This document shows positions 8,383-17,021 of a DNA stretch of 33,564 nucleotides, in pieces. Under the pieces are notes generated by a model that was given only the letters and a program-made list of their open reading frames with translations, searched no databases and was not told the DNA's origin. Source of the DNA: an uncultured Acidobacteriia bacterium (lineage in GTDB: Bacteria > Acidobacteriota > Terriglobia > Bryobacterales > Bryobacteraceae); contig CAIXXM010000004.1 of NCBI GenBank assembly GCA_903923395.1, positions 1 through 33,564 on the forward strand, in the 5' to 3' direction. The translations under genes were made by a program, and so were the position numbers. Each line of letters begins with the position of its first letter. The stretch's first letter is position 1.

Positions 8383-9417
8383 CTGAACGTTCTCTCGCGA
8401 CGCGATTTCTTAGCCCTTGCGATTGCCGGACGCCTCTATGGCCCGGAGCGCAGGCGCTATACTGACCCGGCCACGGAATTCGATATTCTGCGCCTCACTG
8501 ACCCCGCGTTTGCTTCGGGCTTTACCCAGCCAGGCTTGCGCCAGTTCACCCGCAAGGGAGAGTCGCTGCTGCATTGGAGTGACCGTTCGGGCTCCCGGCA
8601 GGCTTATCTTGCGGATTTGAAGGACGGTGGCTTCCGGCAGTTGACGGATGTCCAGGGTCTGCAGCACCGTATGATCTCCCTGAGCGCAGATGACAAGTCC
8701 CTTTGGTTCGTGGATGGTCAGACACTTTTTGATGCTCCTCTTTCGACATTGAAGGCCCGTGAGATCTATCAAGCGAAGGGTCCGGTCCGCCAACTTGCAA
8801 TTCTGAGTGATGGTGCGGCGGGACTGCTCATCGGAAATGAACTGATCCGGGTGGCACCGAAACTACCAGTGAAAGCTGTTCCACTGGAAATGGAGGTCTT
8901 ATCCATCCATGCGCGGCCAAGACATCCACAGTTCCTGGTGACGGGAAGTGACCAGGCTCTGTTGGTGGACGCCGCTGGATCGCGCAAACCGCTCAAGCTG
9001 GAAGCCGGCAAGAATGAAGGCTTTGCATGGACTCCTTCAGGTAAAACCTTCACTTATCTGCATGTTCCGGAAGATCCCCGGCAACTGATCACGCTGCGCG
9101 AGAATAACCCGGAGGAAGCGACCGACAAACTTCTGGCGAAGACGAGCCAATTCGCTTCGGCATCGGCGAATACGGACGCTTCGGTCTTCACCGGGTCCAG
9201 CCGCAGCAAGGCTTCGCCTTACGTCCTGATTCTGCTGCGGGTGACGCGGAGGGAACTGACTCTGTGCGAACACAGGTCATCTGACCCTGCCTCTGTGCAA
9301 TCCTTCTTTGCGCCGGATAGTCAGTCTGTTTTCTTTCAGTCCGACCGTCATGGGAAGTCCGCCATCTACCGCGTGAAGGTGGAGAAGTTTGTCGAGGAGA
9401 CGGAACCGGCTGGTTAG
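8383..9417 (+). CDS. Exported beta-propeller protein (PD40/oligogalacturonate-lyase-like), non-canonical start
   Basis: The obvious start codons (TTG at 8536 and later) would cut off a conserved-looking N-terminus. The frame is open from a stop at 8368-8370, and from 8383 it encodes LNVLSRRDFLALAIAGRLYG, a clear twin-arginine signal, then about 40 residues flowing into the propeller. No ATG, GTG or TTG exists upstream of 8536, so translation probably starts at CTG 8383 or ATT 8380, or a start was lost. From CTG the protein is 344 residues. Blades with patterns such as SDRSGSRQAYLADL and DSQSVFFQSDRHGKSAIYRV resemble PD40/TolB repeats and oligogalacturonate lyase (PL22). No catalytic assignment is possible. 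It follows the sulfatase by 33 nt on the same strand. Confidence 0.7.
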   Translation: MNVLSRRDFLALAIAGRLYGPERRRYTDPATEFDILRLTDPAFASGFTQPGLRQFTRKGESLLHWSDRSGSRQAYLADLKDGGFRQLTDVQGLQHRMISLSADDKSLWFVDGQTLFDAPLSTLKAREIYQAKGPVRQLAILSDGAAGLLIGNELIRVAPKLPVKAVPLEMEVLSIHARPRHPQFLVTGSDQALLVDAAGSRKPLKLEAGKNEGFAWTPSGKTFTYLHVPEDPRQLITLRENNPEEATDKLLAKTSQFASASANTDASVFTGSSRSKASPYVLILLRVTRRELTLCEHRSSDPASVQSFFAPDSQSVFFQSDRHGKSAIYRVKVEKFVEETEPAG

Positions 9418-9421
9418 CCGG
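9406..9421. terminator. Possible bidirectional hairpin between convergent genes
   Basis: CCGGCT GGTT AGCCGG is a perfect 6 bp stem with a 4 nt loop spanning the stop codon of the propeller gene and lying beyond the chemotaxis receptor's stop. No T-run follows on either strand, so intrinsic termination is doubtful. Confidence 0.3.
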
Positions 9422-9428
9422 CGAATAC

Positions 9429-10853
9429 TTAGGAGACGCCGATCTTCCCGGCCAACTCAGCGGCAATCTGTTCCAGGGTTCGCGCTTGATTCGACATTTG
9501 TGAACTGGCGGAAGCGCTTTCCTGCGCTGCTGCCGCCGTATTGTGAATGGCTTGATTGAGCTCACTGACCCTGGTGGCCACGCTGCCGATATATTTAGTT
9601 TGCTCTTCATTGCCTGACCGAACGCTGTTTGTGAGTCTGAGCAAATGCCCGGTCCGTTCCTGGATGTCACGGAAGACATTCTCCACCTGTTGGGCACAAT
9701 CTGCTCCGGAGAGTGATTTCGCGAGTGAATCACTCACCAGAGATTCCGTATTGCGGGCGGCTTCCGCGGAGCGCCGCGCGAGGGTTCGCACTTCGTCCGC
9801 AACCACAGCGAACCCGAGCCCTTCTTTCCCCGCATGTGCCGCTTCGATGGCAGCATTCAACGCTAGGATATTGGTCTGGAATGCAATTTCCTCGATGACC
9901 TTGATGACCTCGGAGATCCGCGAACTGGAATTTCTGAGTTTCTCCATCGCGCCGCGCATGGTTTGCACGGTGATATTGCCTTCCCGGATCAAGCGGTCCA
10001 CTCCGGCAACTTCCGCGGCGGTATCGACCGCTTGGGCCGAACTCTCCCTGGAGAACTGCGTGACCTGTTCGGCCGAGAACGCCGCTTCATGCAGCGCCGC
10101 GGACTGCTGCGATGCGGTGTTGGCAAGAGACTGGCTGGCGGACGAGATCTGCGTTGCCGCCCCGGACATTTGGTCCGCATTGACTGCCAACTCGCGCACC
10201 GTACCACCCAGATACTTGTGGAAGGATCGCAGCGTGTGCAATGCCATGATCGCGGCGAGCAGTGTCGCCGTCACACCACCCGCCGCAGTCCAGCCGGCCT
10301 TTGCCCTTGCTGCCTGCATGCGCGCCGCTCCCAGTTGCAGATTCTTTTGTTGGATCTTCCAGAGAGTATCCCGGGCCTCATCCATGGCGAGAGCCGGAAG
10401 CCGTGCTTCCTTGGTGGATTTTGCAGCAGCTTCTCTTGCCTGGCCACGCTTGCAAAGATCGATCACCTCCATACTCACGCCAACCCATTTCGCATGGTTC
10501 GCCGCCAAGCGCTCCAAGGGTGCGCGTTCTTCCGGGCTTTCGGCCTTGGAAAGCAACGCCTGCAGTTGTGTGTCACATTTGAGCCTTGATTTCTCGAAGC
10601 GTACCAATTGTTCCTGCAGGATGGATTCCTGTTCGCTCATGGCGTAGACCAGGATGTTTCTTGCTGCCACCCGAAGGCTGGCCAATTCGAGGTTCAACGC
10701 GCCGTAACTATCCAGTTTGGCCGCAGGTCCCCCGATCACGTTCCCGGCTTCGCCGGCCAGATTTCCCACTTGCCAGAAGCCCAGCCAAGCCACAGTGAAG
10801 CCCACCGCCGCCATGCACGCGGAGGCAACCCCGAGTTTCTTCAGAAGTGTCAT
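9429..10853 (-). CDS. Methyl-accepting chemotaxis protein
   Basis: A 474-residue receptor. TM1 is about residues 8-27, then a small mostly helical periplasmic domain (4HB type, about 35-185), TM2 about 186-206, and a cytoplasmic coiled coil. The signalling tip [20 protein letters not shown] and following residues (about 320-359) is the highly conserved CheA/CheW-binding hairpin. A canonical HAMP is not obvious after TM2. There is no C-terminal CheR-docking pentapeptide. The ligand cannot be predicted. It begins 7 nt after the stop of the porin gene with AGGG as ribosome binding site, so the two are probably cotranscribed. motAB lie about 9 kb away. Confidence 0.93.
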   Translation of the reverse strand: MTLLKKLGVASACMAAVGFTVAWLGFWQVGNLAGEAGNVIGGPAAKLDSYGALNLELASLRVAARNILVYAMSEQESILQEQLVRFEKSRLKCDTQLQALLSKAESPEERAPLERLAANHAKWVGVSMEVIDLCKRGQAREAAAKSTKEARLPALAMDEARDTLWKIQQKNLQLGAARMQAARAKAGWTAAGGVTATLLAAIMALHTLRSFHKYLGGTVRELAVNADQMSGAATQISSASQSLANTASQQSAALHEAAFSAEQVTQFSRESSAQAVDTAAEVAGVDRLIREGNITVQTMRGAMEKLRNSSSRISEVIKVIEEIAFQTNILALNAAIEAAHAGKEGLGFAVVADEVRTLARRSAEAARNTESLVSDSLAKSLSGADCAQQVENVFRDIQERTGHLLRLTNSVRSGNEEQTKYIGSVATRVSELNQAIHNTAAAAQESASASSQMSNQARTLEQIAAELAGKIGVS

Positions 10854-10860
10854 CGCTGCC

Positions 10861-12186
10861 CTAAAATCTCTTGCTCATGTAGAGGAACGGATAGACGAAG
10901 CCGGAAGTCTTCTTCGCTTCTCCCAAGTACTCGCCGGGGAAAAGGTTCGCCACGCCGATGCCGAACAGAATTGTCTTCGAGTAGGCATAGGCTGCATTCG
11001 CTTCAATCCCTTCCCCCACATGGGAACTGGTGGCAGCGGTATTGTAGGCCGTCCGTGTGCCGGCGATGTTATAAAGCCCGTCCTGCGTATTGGCAAGCCA
11101 GTAATCCCGGAAGTCCACGGAGAGCTTCAGCGGCTTGAGTATGTTCCAGGAAACCCCTGCCCGGGCATCTTTCAAGTTCCGCCAGACAAACTGCCCCGTG
11201 TAACTATTCATGGGCTGGTTCAGGCCGTACATGAAGTCAAATGCCTGGTGCGCACTATCCTTCCTGCCGCTGTCGCCGGAGGCAAAAACATATTCCACCA
11301 GAAACCGTGGATTTCCCGGGATATGGCTTGCCGTCCACCCCAAAGTAGAAGCGGTCGCCCAGGCCCGCACCTGGTCATTGGCATAGGTTCCCATCTCGTG
11401 GACGGCCTCGGCGCTGTAGTCAAACCCCCAGTTACCTTTGCCGGTAACACGCAAGCCCGCCGCCAGCGTGTCGGCATCTCCAGACTTGCCGTCCTTGCTC
11501 TTCACCCCCAATTGCGTTTTCGCGATGAAATAGGGCTCTACCGTTCCGGCAGGGAGCAACCGGGACCACGTGGAGTATGCGGCGTAGAAATGTTCACCGG
11601 GTTTGTGGCGATCCATCCGCTTCGGGTCCGCAAGGACGACCGAGCCCGCAGCAACGTCGAGGTTCATGCCGCCGCCCCGCATCGAGCCACGAATGACATC
11701 GTATGTCTTGGGAACGTTGCCCCAATCGGAAGAGGCGACTAATCTTCCAGAGCCGAGAGTCAACTCCTGCCGGCCCGCGCGCCCCCAAACCGGCCCTTCC
11801 TGTTTACCGAGTTCCAAGTAAGCCTGCCGCAGGTCAAATGGATTGGCATAGGATGATGTCGGCACGGTCTTATATGCCATGACCCTGGCGTCCTGCGCTT
11901 CCGCCAGGAGCCGGAACCACGAGACCGGTTCATACGCCAGAGAAAGCTTGACGCGGGTAAGAACGTAAGAGTTGGCGGGTGTCGGCGAGAAGTCCGTCCC
12001 GAGTGTGGATTCCCACCGTGCCCGCGCCGCACCGTGCAGCGTGAAATGCTTCGTCCAGTAATCGGCGACGATGTTGTGTGTTGGAACAGGGTCAGTGCTG
12101 TCAGCATTCTGTGCCTGCAGCGACCATGATGTCAGCGCCAGCCCTGCGAGCGCGAATCCCTTGCGAAGGGCTTCCCGTGTGGTCAT
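10861..12186 (-). CDS. Outer-membrane beta-barrel porin, alginate-export (AlgE-like) family
   Basis: A 441-residue exported protein. The signal peptide ends around SWSLQAQ; then [28 protein letters not shown] and many alternating amphipathic strands with aromatic belts follow. [21 protein letters not shown] is typical of the alginate_export family (PF13372). The C-terminal residue is Phe, as in BAM substrates. The ATG at 12186 is preferred over an in-frame GTG at 12192 because AAAGG then stands at proper spacing. It probably passes oligosaccharides or other small solutes; real alginate export is not implied, as no alginate genes are seen. A palindrome at 12213-12233 lies just upstream. Confidence 0.85.
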   Translation of the reverse strand: MTTREALRKGFALAGLALTSWSLQAQNADSTDPVPTHNIVADYWTKHFTLHGAARARWESTLGTDFSPTPANSYVLTRVKLSLAYEPVSWFRLLAEAQDARVMAYKTVPTSSYANPFDLRQAYLELGKQEGPVWGRAGRQELTLGSGRLVASSDWGNVPKTYDVIRGSMRGGGMNLDVAAGSVVLADPKRMDRHKPGEHFYAAYSTWSRLLPAGTVEPYFIAKTQLGVKSKDGKSGDADTLAAGLRVTGKGNWGFDYSAEAVHEMGTYANDQVRAWATASTLGWTASHIPGNPRFLVEYVFASGDSGRKDSAHQAFDFMYGLNQPMNSYTGQFVWRNLKDARAGVSWNILKPLKLSVDFRDYWLANTQDGLYNIAGTRTAYNTAATSSHVGEGIEANAAYAYSKTILFGIGVANLFPGEYLGEAKKTSGFVYPFLYMSKRF

Positions 12187-12212
12187 ATCCACCTTTCAGC
12201 AACAGGCTGCAG

Positions 12213-12233
12213 GTGTGTGATTCACTCACACAC
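12213..12233. promoter_or_regulatory. Perfect 8 bp palindrome upstream of the porin gene, possible operator
   Basis: GTGTGTGA TTCAC TCACACAC is a perfect inverted repeat with a 5 nt centre, 26 nt before the porin ATG. The size and position suit a dimeric repressor or activator site. No T-run follows, so it is not a good terminator. The regulator is not identifiable here. Confidence 0.4.
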
Positions 12234-12288
12234 GCTGCCTCTGCCTGCTGTTTTCTATCGGCAGATATCGTTCACAGGTTTAGGCGTT

Positions 12289-12359
12289 TGTTGAAAAAAT
12301 GCTGTGCGAGTCCCGCTTCCTTGCGGGCGCGGCTCGCCAAGTGACTGATCTTTTCAACA
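12289..12359. repeat. MITE-like element: 9 bp terminal inverted repeats around a GC-rich hairpin
   Basis: TGTTGAAAA (12289-12297) and TTTTCAACA (12351-12359) are exact inverted repeats. They enclose a second structure: GCGAG (12306-12310) pairs with CTCGC (12333-12337), and inside it CCCGC pairs with GCGGG. TGTTGAAAA-type ends are common at IS termini and their non-autonomous derivatives, as far as I recall. It sits directly beyond the mannose-1-phosphate guanylyltransferase stop (24 nt) and could also serve as its terminator. There is no coding potential. Confidence 0.5.
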
Positions 12360-12382
12360 GGCACTTAATGCAGATGGAAAAC

Positions 12383-13462
12383 TTAAAGCAATTCTTCCCG
12401 GTTCTTCTTCTCGAGAAGCTTGACGATGTCGCCCACCTGCTGGGCACGGCTCCGGTCCGCGACCAGAAGAGCGTCGGGGGTATCCACCACGATCAGGTCT
12501 TTCACACCCAGCAATGCCACCAGCTTCTTGCCGGCGTCCACATAGTTGCCGGTTGCATCGGTTGGCAATAATTCCGATGTGGAGGCATTCTGGAATTCAT
12601 CACGGGAGAGCAATTCGTACACGGCATTCCAACTGCCAACGTCGTTCCATGCAAAGTCACCGCACGGCACGCCCACCACGTTCTTGGCGTGCTCGAGCAC
12701 AGCGTAGTCGATGGAGATGTTCTCGCAAAGCGGGAAGACCTCCGCTAACCGGGCACCGAAGTTCCTGGCACCGAAAGCGGGCAGGCTCGCGATCAGCGTC
12801 GCGGTCTTGGGCAAGTGCTGCCGCATGGCCTCCAGGACGGTTTCCGCCTTCCAGAAGAACATACCTGCATTCCAGAAGAAATTTCCGGCTTTGACAAACT
12901 TCTTTGCGTTGGCGAGATCCGGCTTTTCACGGAAGCGGGAAACCTCCACCACACCGTTCGTGCCAGCCTCCGTGCCTTTGGGGAATTCGACATAGCCGTA
13001 GCCGGTTTCCGGCCATCTGGGCTGGATCCCCAGCAGGGCGATCTTGCCCTTGGATGCCGCTGCAAAGGCGGGCTTTAGAGCTTTGACGTAACCCTTCGGA
13101 TCGCCAATCACATGGTCCGACGGGAAGACACCAAACACGGCATCTTTATCAATCGAATGGAGAATATGCGCTGCCAGAGCAATCGCAGGAGCGGTGTTCC
13201 GCTGCGCCGGTTCCGCGATGATCTGCTTCTTCGGCACGCCGGGCAATTGTTTCACGATTTCACCGCGCACAAAGTCATTTGTCAGAATCCAAATGTTCTC
13301 TGGCGGTACGATCGGGGCCAGCCGGTCAACGGTTGCCTGGATTAGCGAGCGCTGGCCCGTGATGGTGAGAACCTGTTTCGGGTTGCGCTTCCGGCTGCGG
13401 GGCCAGAATCTTGTGCCCCGGCCACCAGCCAGGATCAAAGCGTAGTAATTCGATTTTGCCAT
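12383..13462 (-). CDS. manC: Mannose-1-phosphate guanylyltransferase
   Basis: A 359-residue monofunctional enzyme making GDP-mannose from mannose-1-phosphate and GTP. The N-terminal signature LAGGRGTRFWPRSRKRNPKQ (residues 11-30) binds the nucleotide; GVFPSDHVIGD supplies the metal-binding region; WNAGMFFWKAE and DYAVLEHAKNV with DFAWNDVGSW are family blocks. There is no C-terminal phosphomannose isomerase domain. Start: ATG at 13462 is directly preceded by GAAGAG at good spacing and gives a normal N-terminus; an upstream extension of the frame reads as non-protein. GDP-mannose feeds polysaccharide or glycoprotein synthesis. It lies 26 nt after the small unknown gene on the same strand. Confidence 0.93.
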   Translation of the reverse strand: MAKSNYYALILAGGRGTRFWPRSRKRNPKQVLTITGQRSLIQATVDRLAPIVPPENIWILTNDFVRGEIVKQLPGVPKKQIIAEPAQRNTAPAIALAAHILHSIDKDAVFGVFPSDHVIGDPKGYVKALKPAFAAASKGKIALLGIQPRWPETGYGYVEFPKGTEAGTNGVVEVSRFREKPDLANAKKFVKAGNFFWNAGMFFWKAETVLEAMRQHLPKTATLIASLPAFGARNFGARLAEVFPLCENISIDYAVLEHAKNVVGVPCGDFAWNDVGSWNAVYELLSRDEFQNASTSELLPTDATGNYVDAGKKLVALLGVKDLIVVDTPDALLVADRSRAQQVGDIVKLLEKKNREELL

Positions 13463-13488
13463 TCGCTCTTCAGTGTAAACAAACGCCG

Positions 13489-13863
13489 CTAGCGGGAATG
13501 CTCCCGGATATTGAGAATGGTGGAAGTCGTGACCACGTCGTGGATGGGATGACGGAACTCCAGGCTCATGCCGCGCCCCACATATGCAGTTTTCAGTAAC
13601 GTTCCGCCCCAGTTCGAGCCCAGCAGTTGGACCGCAACCGGCTCGGGGCAAAGCTCCGGATGACCCCAGATCAGAGCGGAACCCTCTCCCTGGTGAATCA
13701 AGAGATAAGTGTGATTGCGGGTCTCCACTTCCAGGCAGCACCCGTGCGGCACATCGGCGAGAAACACACCGCCTTCGATTTCGGACTGAACGATTTGGTT
13801 TTGCAGCGCTGCATCGACGTGGCATGTCGCTGCGGGCACGAATAACCCGGAAAAAGCTCTCAC
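13489..13863 (-). CDS. Small conserved-looking protein of unknown function
   Basis: About 116-124 residues, not assignable to a named family. The core GCCLEVETRNHTYLLIH, SALIWGHPELCPEPV, GSNWGGTLLKTAYVGRGMSLEF and TTSTILNIRE reads as a compact beta-rich domain, and I recall similar short proteins in related genomes. Two starts are possible: GTG at 13863, 2 nt after the methyltransferase stop (suggesting coupling; used here), or GTG at 13839. Neither has a strong ribosome binding site. No signal peptide or membrane segment is evident. It sits between the methyltransferase and manC in a leftward operon. Confidence 0.6.
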   Translation of the reverse strand: MRAFSGLFVPAATCHVDAALQNQIVQSEIEGGVFLADVPHGCCLEVETRNHTYLLIHQGEGSALIWGHPELCPEPVAVQLLGSNWGGTLLKTAYVGRGMSLEFRHPIHDVVTTSTILNIREHSR

Positions 13864-13865
13864 AC

Positions 13866-14543
13866 TTACTTCAGCGCAAGCCAGGCCAAAAAGAGGCCAT
13901 CGGGTTCGACATCTTCCCAATAAGAAATAAATTGGCTGTGCACGGACCGGCAGTCTTTCGCCAGATAGCGCTCAATCTCCTTGCGGTCGAACCACTTTTC
14001 CCACGCAGGCGTATCGAGCTTGCCCCAGTGCTCGGCGTTCTTGTCAATGATGACCAGCTTGCCGCCCGGCTTCAGGACGCGGCAAAGTTCACCAACGGCC
14101 TTCTCGATTTCCACGGCATGCTCCAGCGACTCGGTTGCATAAACGCAATCGAACATCGCATTGGGAAAAGGGATTTCAGTCAGAGTTCCGGTCTTTGTGG
14201 GAATCTCATCCGGAACATACTTCAACATTTCCGGTGAAATATCCATTCCCCAGATTCCTGCGGTCGGATATTTTTCATGCAGGACACGCGCAAACCGGCC
14301 CTTGCCGCAACCGGCATCGAGTACGGTCAGGTCATCGAGCGGCCCAAAGTGCTTGAGCAGGATTTGCACATGCTGAATGCGCGGGTCGATGGTGGAGGGA
14401 AAGTGCTCCTCATCGTGCGACGCTTCGTCAAAGCTGCGCCGGATCTTCTCACGCAGTTCAGCGTCGAGTTTGGAGGGTGGGGCGGGTTGTGCCGGGGCGG
14501 CTGTCTTTCCAAACAGCCGCCCGAAAAGGTTCTTCACGCTCAC
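13866..14543 (-). CDS. Class I SAM-dependent methyltransferase
   Basis: A 225-residue protein with the Rossmann methyltransferase fold. Motif I is VLDAGCGKG (74-82), followed by GMDISPEML (motif II area), NAMFDCVYATESLEH (post-II) and ELCRVLKPGGKLVIIDK (motif III). It matches the methyltransferase-11/UbiE-like group; the substrate is unknown. The first 25 residues are a low-complexity Ala/Pro-rich lead. It begins with GTG at 14543, overlapping the phosphofructokinase stop by 4 bp (GTGA), so it is translationally coupled to it. Its stop is followed 2 nt later by a possible GTG start of the small unknown gene. Confidence 0.9.
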   Translation of the reverse strand: MSVKNLFGRLFGKTAAPAQPAPPSKLDAELREKIRRSFDEASHDEEHFPSTIDPRIQHVQILLKHFGPLDDLTVLDAGCGKGRFARVLHEKYPTAGIWGMDISPEMLKYVPDEIPTKTGTLTEIPFPNAMFDCVYATESLEHAVEIEKAVGELCRVLKPGGKLVIIDKNAEHWGKLDTPAWEKWFDRKEIERYLAKDCRSVHSQFISYWEDVEPDGLFLAWLALK

Positions 14544-15724
14544 GCTTTTGTCAGGAAGATGGGAAGTCCGGCCTTCTTGGTGTAAGTCGGGCGGTACCGC
14601 TCTGTGTTGTACATGGTTGCGATGTCCACCTTGCGGGGACCGAGTTTGGGATCGGGAATCGGCTCAGCCGAGTAGCAGCCGTGGTTGATCGCCATCATCA
14701 GGCCGTGCTTGCCTTCTTCGAGCAGATCCATCGCCATGCCGGCGAACGTTGAGGCTACCATTTTGTCGACAAAGTCCGGGCTGCCGCTGCGAAGGTCGTA
14801 GGTCAGGTCGCTGACGATGGTCTCTTCGCCGGTGCGTTTCTTGATTTCGTCGGCCAGATCCTCGCCGACGTTGGCCTTCTTGCGATGGCCGAAGGCATCG
14901 GCTTCACCTGTTTCGCGGAGGTTGTAACCGGCCCATTCCGCACCTTCGGAAAGGATAACCAGCGCGTACTTGCTCGGGTTGGAGTTCTTATCCTCCATAA
15001 TCAGGCTCACGAGCTTGTCGAGATCCACCTTGTATTCCGGGATCACACAACGCATGGAACTGATGTAGGCGGTATAAAGTGCCGTGTAACCAGCGTCGCG
15101 GCCAAAGATGCGGAAGATGCCGACGCGCTCATGGGAGCCAACCGTGGTGCGCTGGCGGTCGATGGCATCGTTCGCCCGGGATACCGCGGTCGAGAAACCG
15201 ATGCAGTACTCGGTATTCCGCACGTCGTTATCCATGGTTTTCGGAATTGCGATGACTTTCACGCCCAGGCGGTCCAGGTGTGCGGCGTAGCTGAGCGTAT
15301 CGTCGCCGCCAATGGCGATCAAATAGTCCAGTTCCAGCGTTTCCAGGTTCTTGAGCACCCGCGGAGACATGTCGAAAACGGTGGATGTGACGCCGCCCTT
15401 GGTGTTCAGGGCACTCTGGAACGTTTCGCCCGCGAGAAAATCGGGGACCTTCTTCATCTTCAGCGGATTGGTCCGCGAACTGTGCAGATAGGTGCCGCCG
15501 GTGCGGTCAATCGTGCGGGTATTCGTCCGGTTCAACGGGAGGACGTACTTCTCCACGCTTGCCGGATCTTCGAAATTCAGGTGGGTGAGACCTTCCCAGC
15601 CGCGCCGGATGCCTGTAACTTCGCACCCCATCTCGCTGGCCCGGTACACGACTGTCTTGATCACGGAATTGAGGCCGGGGACGTCGCCGCCGCCAGTCAG
15701 TATTCCGATGCGTTTCGCCTTCAT
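14540..15724 (-). CDS. 6-phosphofructokinase, probably PPi-dependent type
   Basis: A 394-residue PFK-family enzyme that phosphorylates fructose-6-phosphate. GILTGGGDVPGLN at the N-terminus binds the phosphoryl donor; GGDDT (139-143) and PKTMDND (161-167) are the decisive motifs. In this family Asp at the fourth position of GGDDT and Lys in PKTxDND go with pyrophosphate use, whereas ATP enzymes carry Gly. This donor assignment is inferred from motifs. Three candidate starts (GTG 15730, ATG 15727, ATG 15724) lie in a row; 15724 is preferred since AGGAG (15730-15734) is then 5 nt away. It overlaps the downstream methyltransferase gene by 4 bp and is 25 nt from lgt. Confidence 0.92.
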   Translation of the reverse strand: MKAKRIGILTGGGDVPGLNSVIKTVVYRASEMGCEVTGIRRGWEGLTHLNFEDPASVEKYVLPLNRTNTRTIDRTGGTYLHSSRTNPLKMKKVPDFLAGETFQSALNTKGGVTSTVFDMSPRVLKNLETLELDYLIAIGGDDTLSYAAHLDRLGVKVIAIPKTMDNDVRNTEYCIGFSTAVSRANDAIDRQRTTVGSHERVGIFRIFGRDAGYTALYTAYISSMRCVIPEYKVDLDKLVSLIMEDKNSNPSKYALVILSEGAEWAGYNLRETGEADAFGHRKKANVGEDLADEIKKRTGEETIVSDLTYDLRSGSPDFVDKMVASTFAGMAMDLLEEGKHGLMMAINHGCYSAEPIPDPKLGPRKVDIATMYNTERYRPTYTKKAGLPIFLTKA

Positions 15725-15749
15725 CATCACTCCTGGAACAGGGTTGGAA

Positions 15750-16529
15750 TTATTGAACCTTTATTCTACTTGTGCCCCTCACAGGAAGGGCAAAACCAGC
15801 GGCGATCAGTGCGAGCGAGATCCATTGCTCCAGCACAAACGGCCCGCCGAAGGGGTTCGAAGCATCATGGTCCCGCAGGTATTCCACGCCGAACCGCACC
15901 ACGCCGTAGAGGATCAGATAGAGCCGGATAATGCCGCCATCGGCATGTGGTTTCTTCCAGCGCCAGTAGAGGAAGGCGCAGATCACTGCTTCGGCGAGAG
16001 CCTCGTACAGTTGCGTCGGGTGCAATGGAATTCCGAGCGGGACGCCCGTGCTCTGCGCATCCGGGTTGGTGAACGTCACCGACCAGGGCAGACGAGCCGG
16101 TTTCCCCCAGCAGCAACCAGCGGCAAAGCAACCCAGCCGCCCGATTCCATGGCCAATGGCAACACCCGGTGCGAAGAGATCGGAAGTGGCAAGCCAGGGC
16201 AGGCCCTGCTTTTTCATGTAGAAATACGCAAACACCAAAGCTGCAATGAAGCCGCCGTAGAAGATTCCCGCCGATTGCAGGGTGGCCATGGTGAAGATCG
16301 TTCCCGGATGGGCGCGGTAATCGGGGTCCAGTGCAATCATCATGAGCTTGGAGCCTCCCATGCCCGTGAGTGCGCAATAGACGCCCAGGTTGACAATCTT
16401 TTCGGAATTCAGGCCCTTCTCTTTGGCAAAGCGCGAAGCCATCCAAAGAGCGACGAGAAAGGCGGTTGCAACGAGAACCCCGTAAGCGGGGAGGCGGAAG
16501 CTGCCGAGCTGGATCAGATAGGGAAACAT
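15750..16529 (-). CDS. lgt: Prolipoprotein diacylglyceryl transferase
   Basis: A 259-residue integral membrane enzyme that transfers diacylglyceryl from phosphatidylglycerol to the lipobox Cys of prolipoproteins, the first step of lipoprotein maturation. It shows the Lgt signature GIGRLGCFAAGCCWG (128-142) with the conserved Arg131, and HPTQLYEAL (170-178). About seven membrane segments are visible. The position of the E. coli active-site His103 (HGG) is Tyr91 here (FYGG), a variant that I believe also occurs in other acidobacterial sequences. The start ATG (16527-16529) directly abuts the lspA stop, so the two maturation enzymes are coupled. Confidence 0.95.
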   Translation of the reverse strand: MFPYLIQLGSFRLPAYGVLVATAFLVALWMASRFAKEKGLNSEKIVNLGVYCALTGMGGSKLMMIALDPDYRAHPGTIFTMATLQSAGIFYGGFIAALVFAYFYMKKQGLPWLATSDLFAPGVAIGHGIGRLGCFAAGCCWGKPARLPWSVTFTNPDAQSTGVPLGIPLHPTQLYEALAEAVICAFLYWRWKKPHADGGIIRLYLILYGVVRFGVEYLRDHDASNPFGGPFVLEQWISLALIAAGFALPVRGTSRIKVQ

Positions 16530-17021
16530 TTAAGCCGTCACCTCGTTCCGTGTGCGCCACATACTCAGGATCATGAGCACGGCACCAATGAAAATTGCCG
16601 TATCTGCGAGGTTGAACACGTACCAATGATACGTGCCGAAGTAGAAGTCAATGAAGTCAGTGACGCTGCCAACGCGCACGCGGTCGAAGACGTTGCCGAC
16701 TGCTCCCCCGAAGACGAAGGAGAGTCCGTAGGCCGTGAGCCGGTCGAGACGGTCGATCCGCCAGAGCATGGCCGCAAGGATCACCAAAGCAATGACAGAT
16801 ACGGCCACCAGAGCGAGGGTCCTGTGTTGTGACGTGCTGTCCGCGAAGATGCCGAATGCGACGCCGGGGTTTTCCGAACGCACCAGATTTAAGAGTCCGG
16901 GAATCACGTGTTTCGTGTCGTAGGCATCGAATTTGGATTCGATGTACCACTTCGAGGCGCGGTCCACGGCGAAGACGGCCATCGCTGTCAGGAATGCCGC
17001 CAACCGCCGTGCGCTATGCAT
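16530..17021 (-). CDS. lspA: Lipoprotein signal peptidase (signal peptidase II)
   Basis: A 163-residue membrane aspartyl protease that removes signal peptides from diacylglyceryl-modified lipoproteins. The family blocks are NPGVAFGIF (51-59), GGAVGNVFDRVRVGSVTDFI with catalytic Asp122, and FNLADTAI with catalytic Asp140. Four membrane segments are predicted. It overlaps the ileS 3' end by 8 bp, the common ileS-lspA arrangement, and its stop touches the lgt start, so ileS, lspA and lgt form one operon read leftward. Confidence 0.96.
   Translation of the reverse strand: MHSARRLAAFLTAMAVFAVDRASKWYIESKFDAYDTKHVIPGLLNLVRSENPGVAFGIFADSTSQHRTLALVAVSVIALVILAAMLWRIDRLDRLTAYGLSFVFGGAVGNVFDRVRVGSVTDFIDFYFGTYHWYVFNLADTAIFIGAVLMILSMWRTRNEVTA

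Noticed and set aside
10861-12186. Alginate biosynthesis island suggested by the AlgE-like porin
   Set aside because: No alginate polymerase, epimerase or acetylase genes are present; the family is used broadly as porins.
13463-13825. N-terminal extension of manC
   Set aside because: It overlaps the small unknown gene in another frame, and the ATG at 13462 with GAAGAG gives the standard ManC N-terminus.
15492-16832. Plus-strand frame of about 446 codons across lgt and lspA
   Set aside because: It crosses two confidently assigned minus-strand genes and shows no recognisable family.
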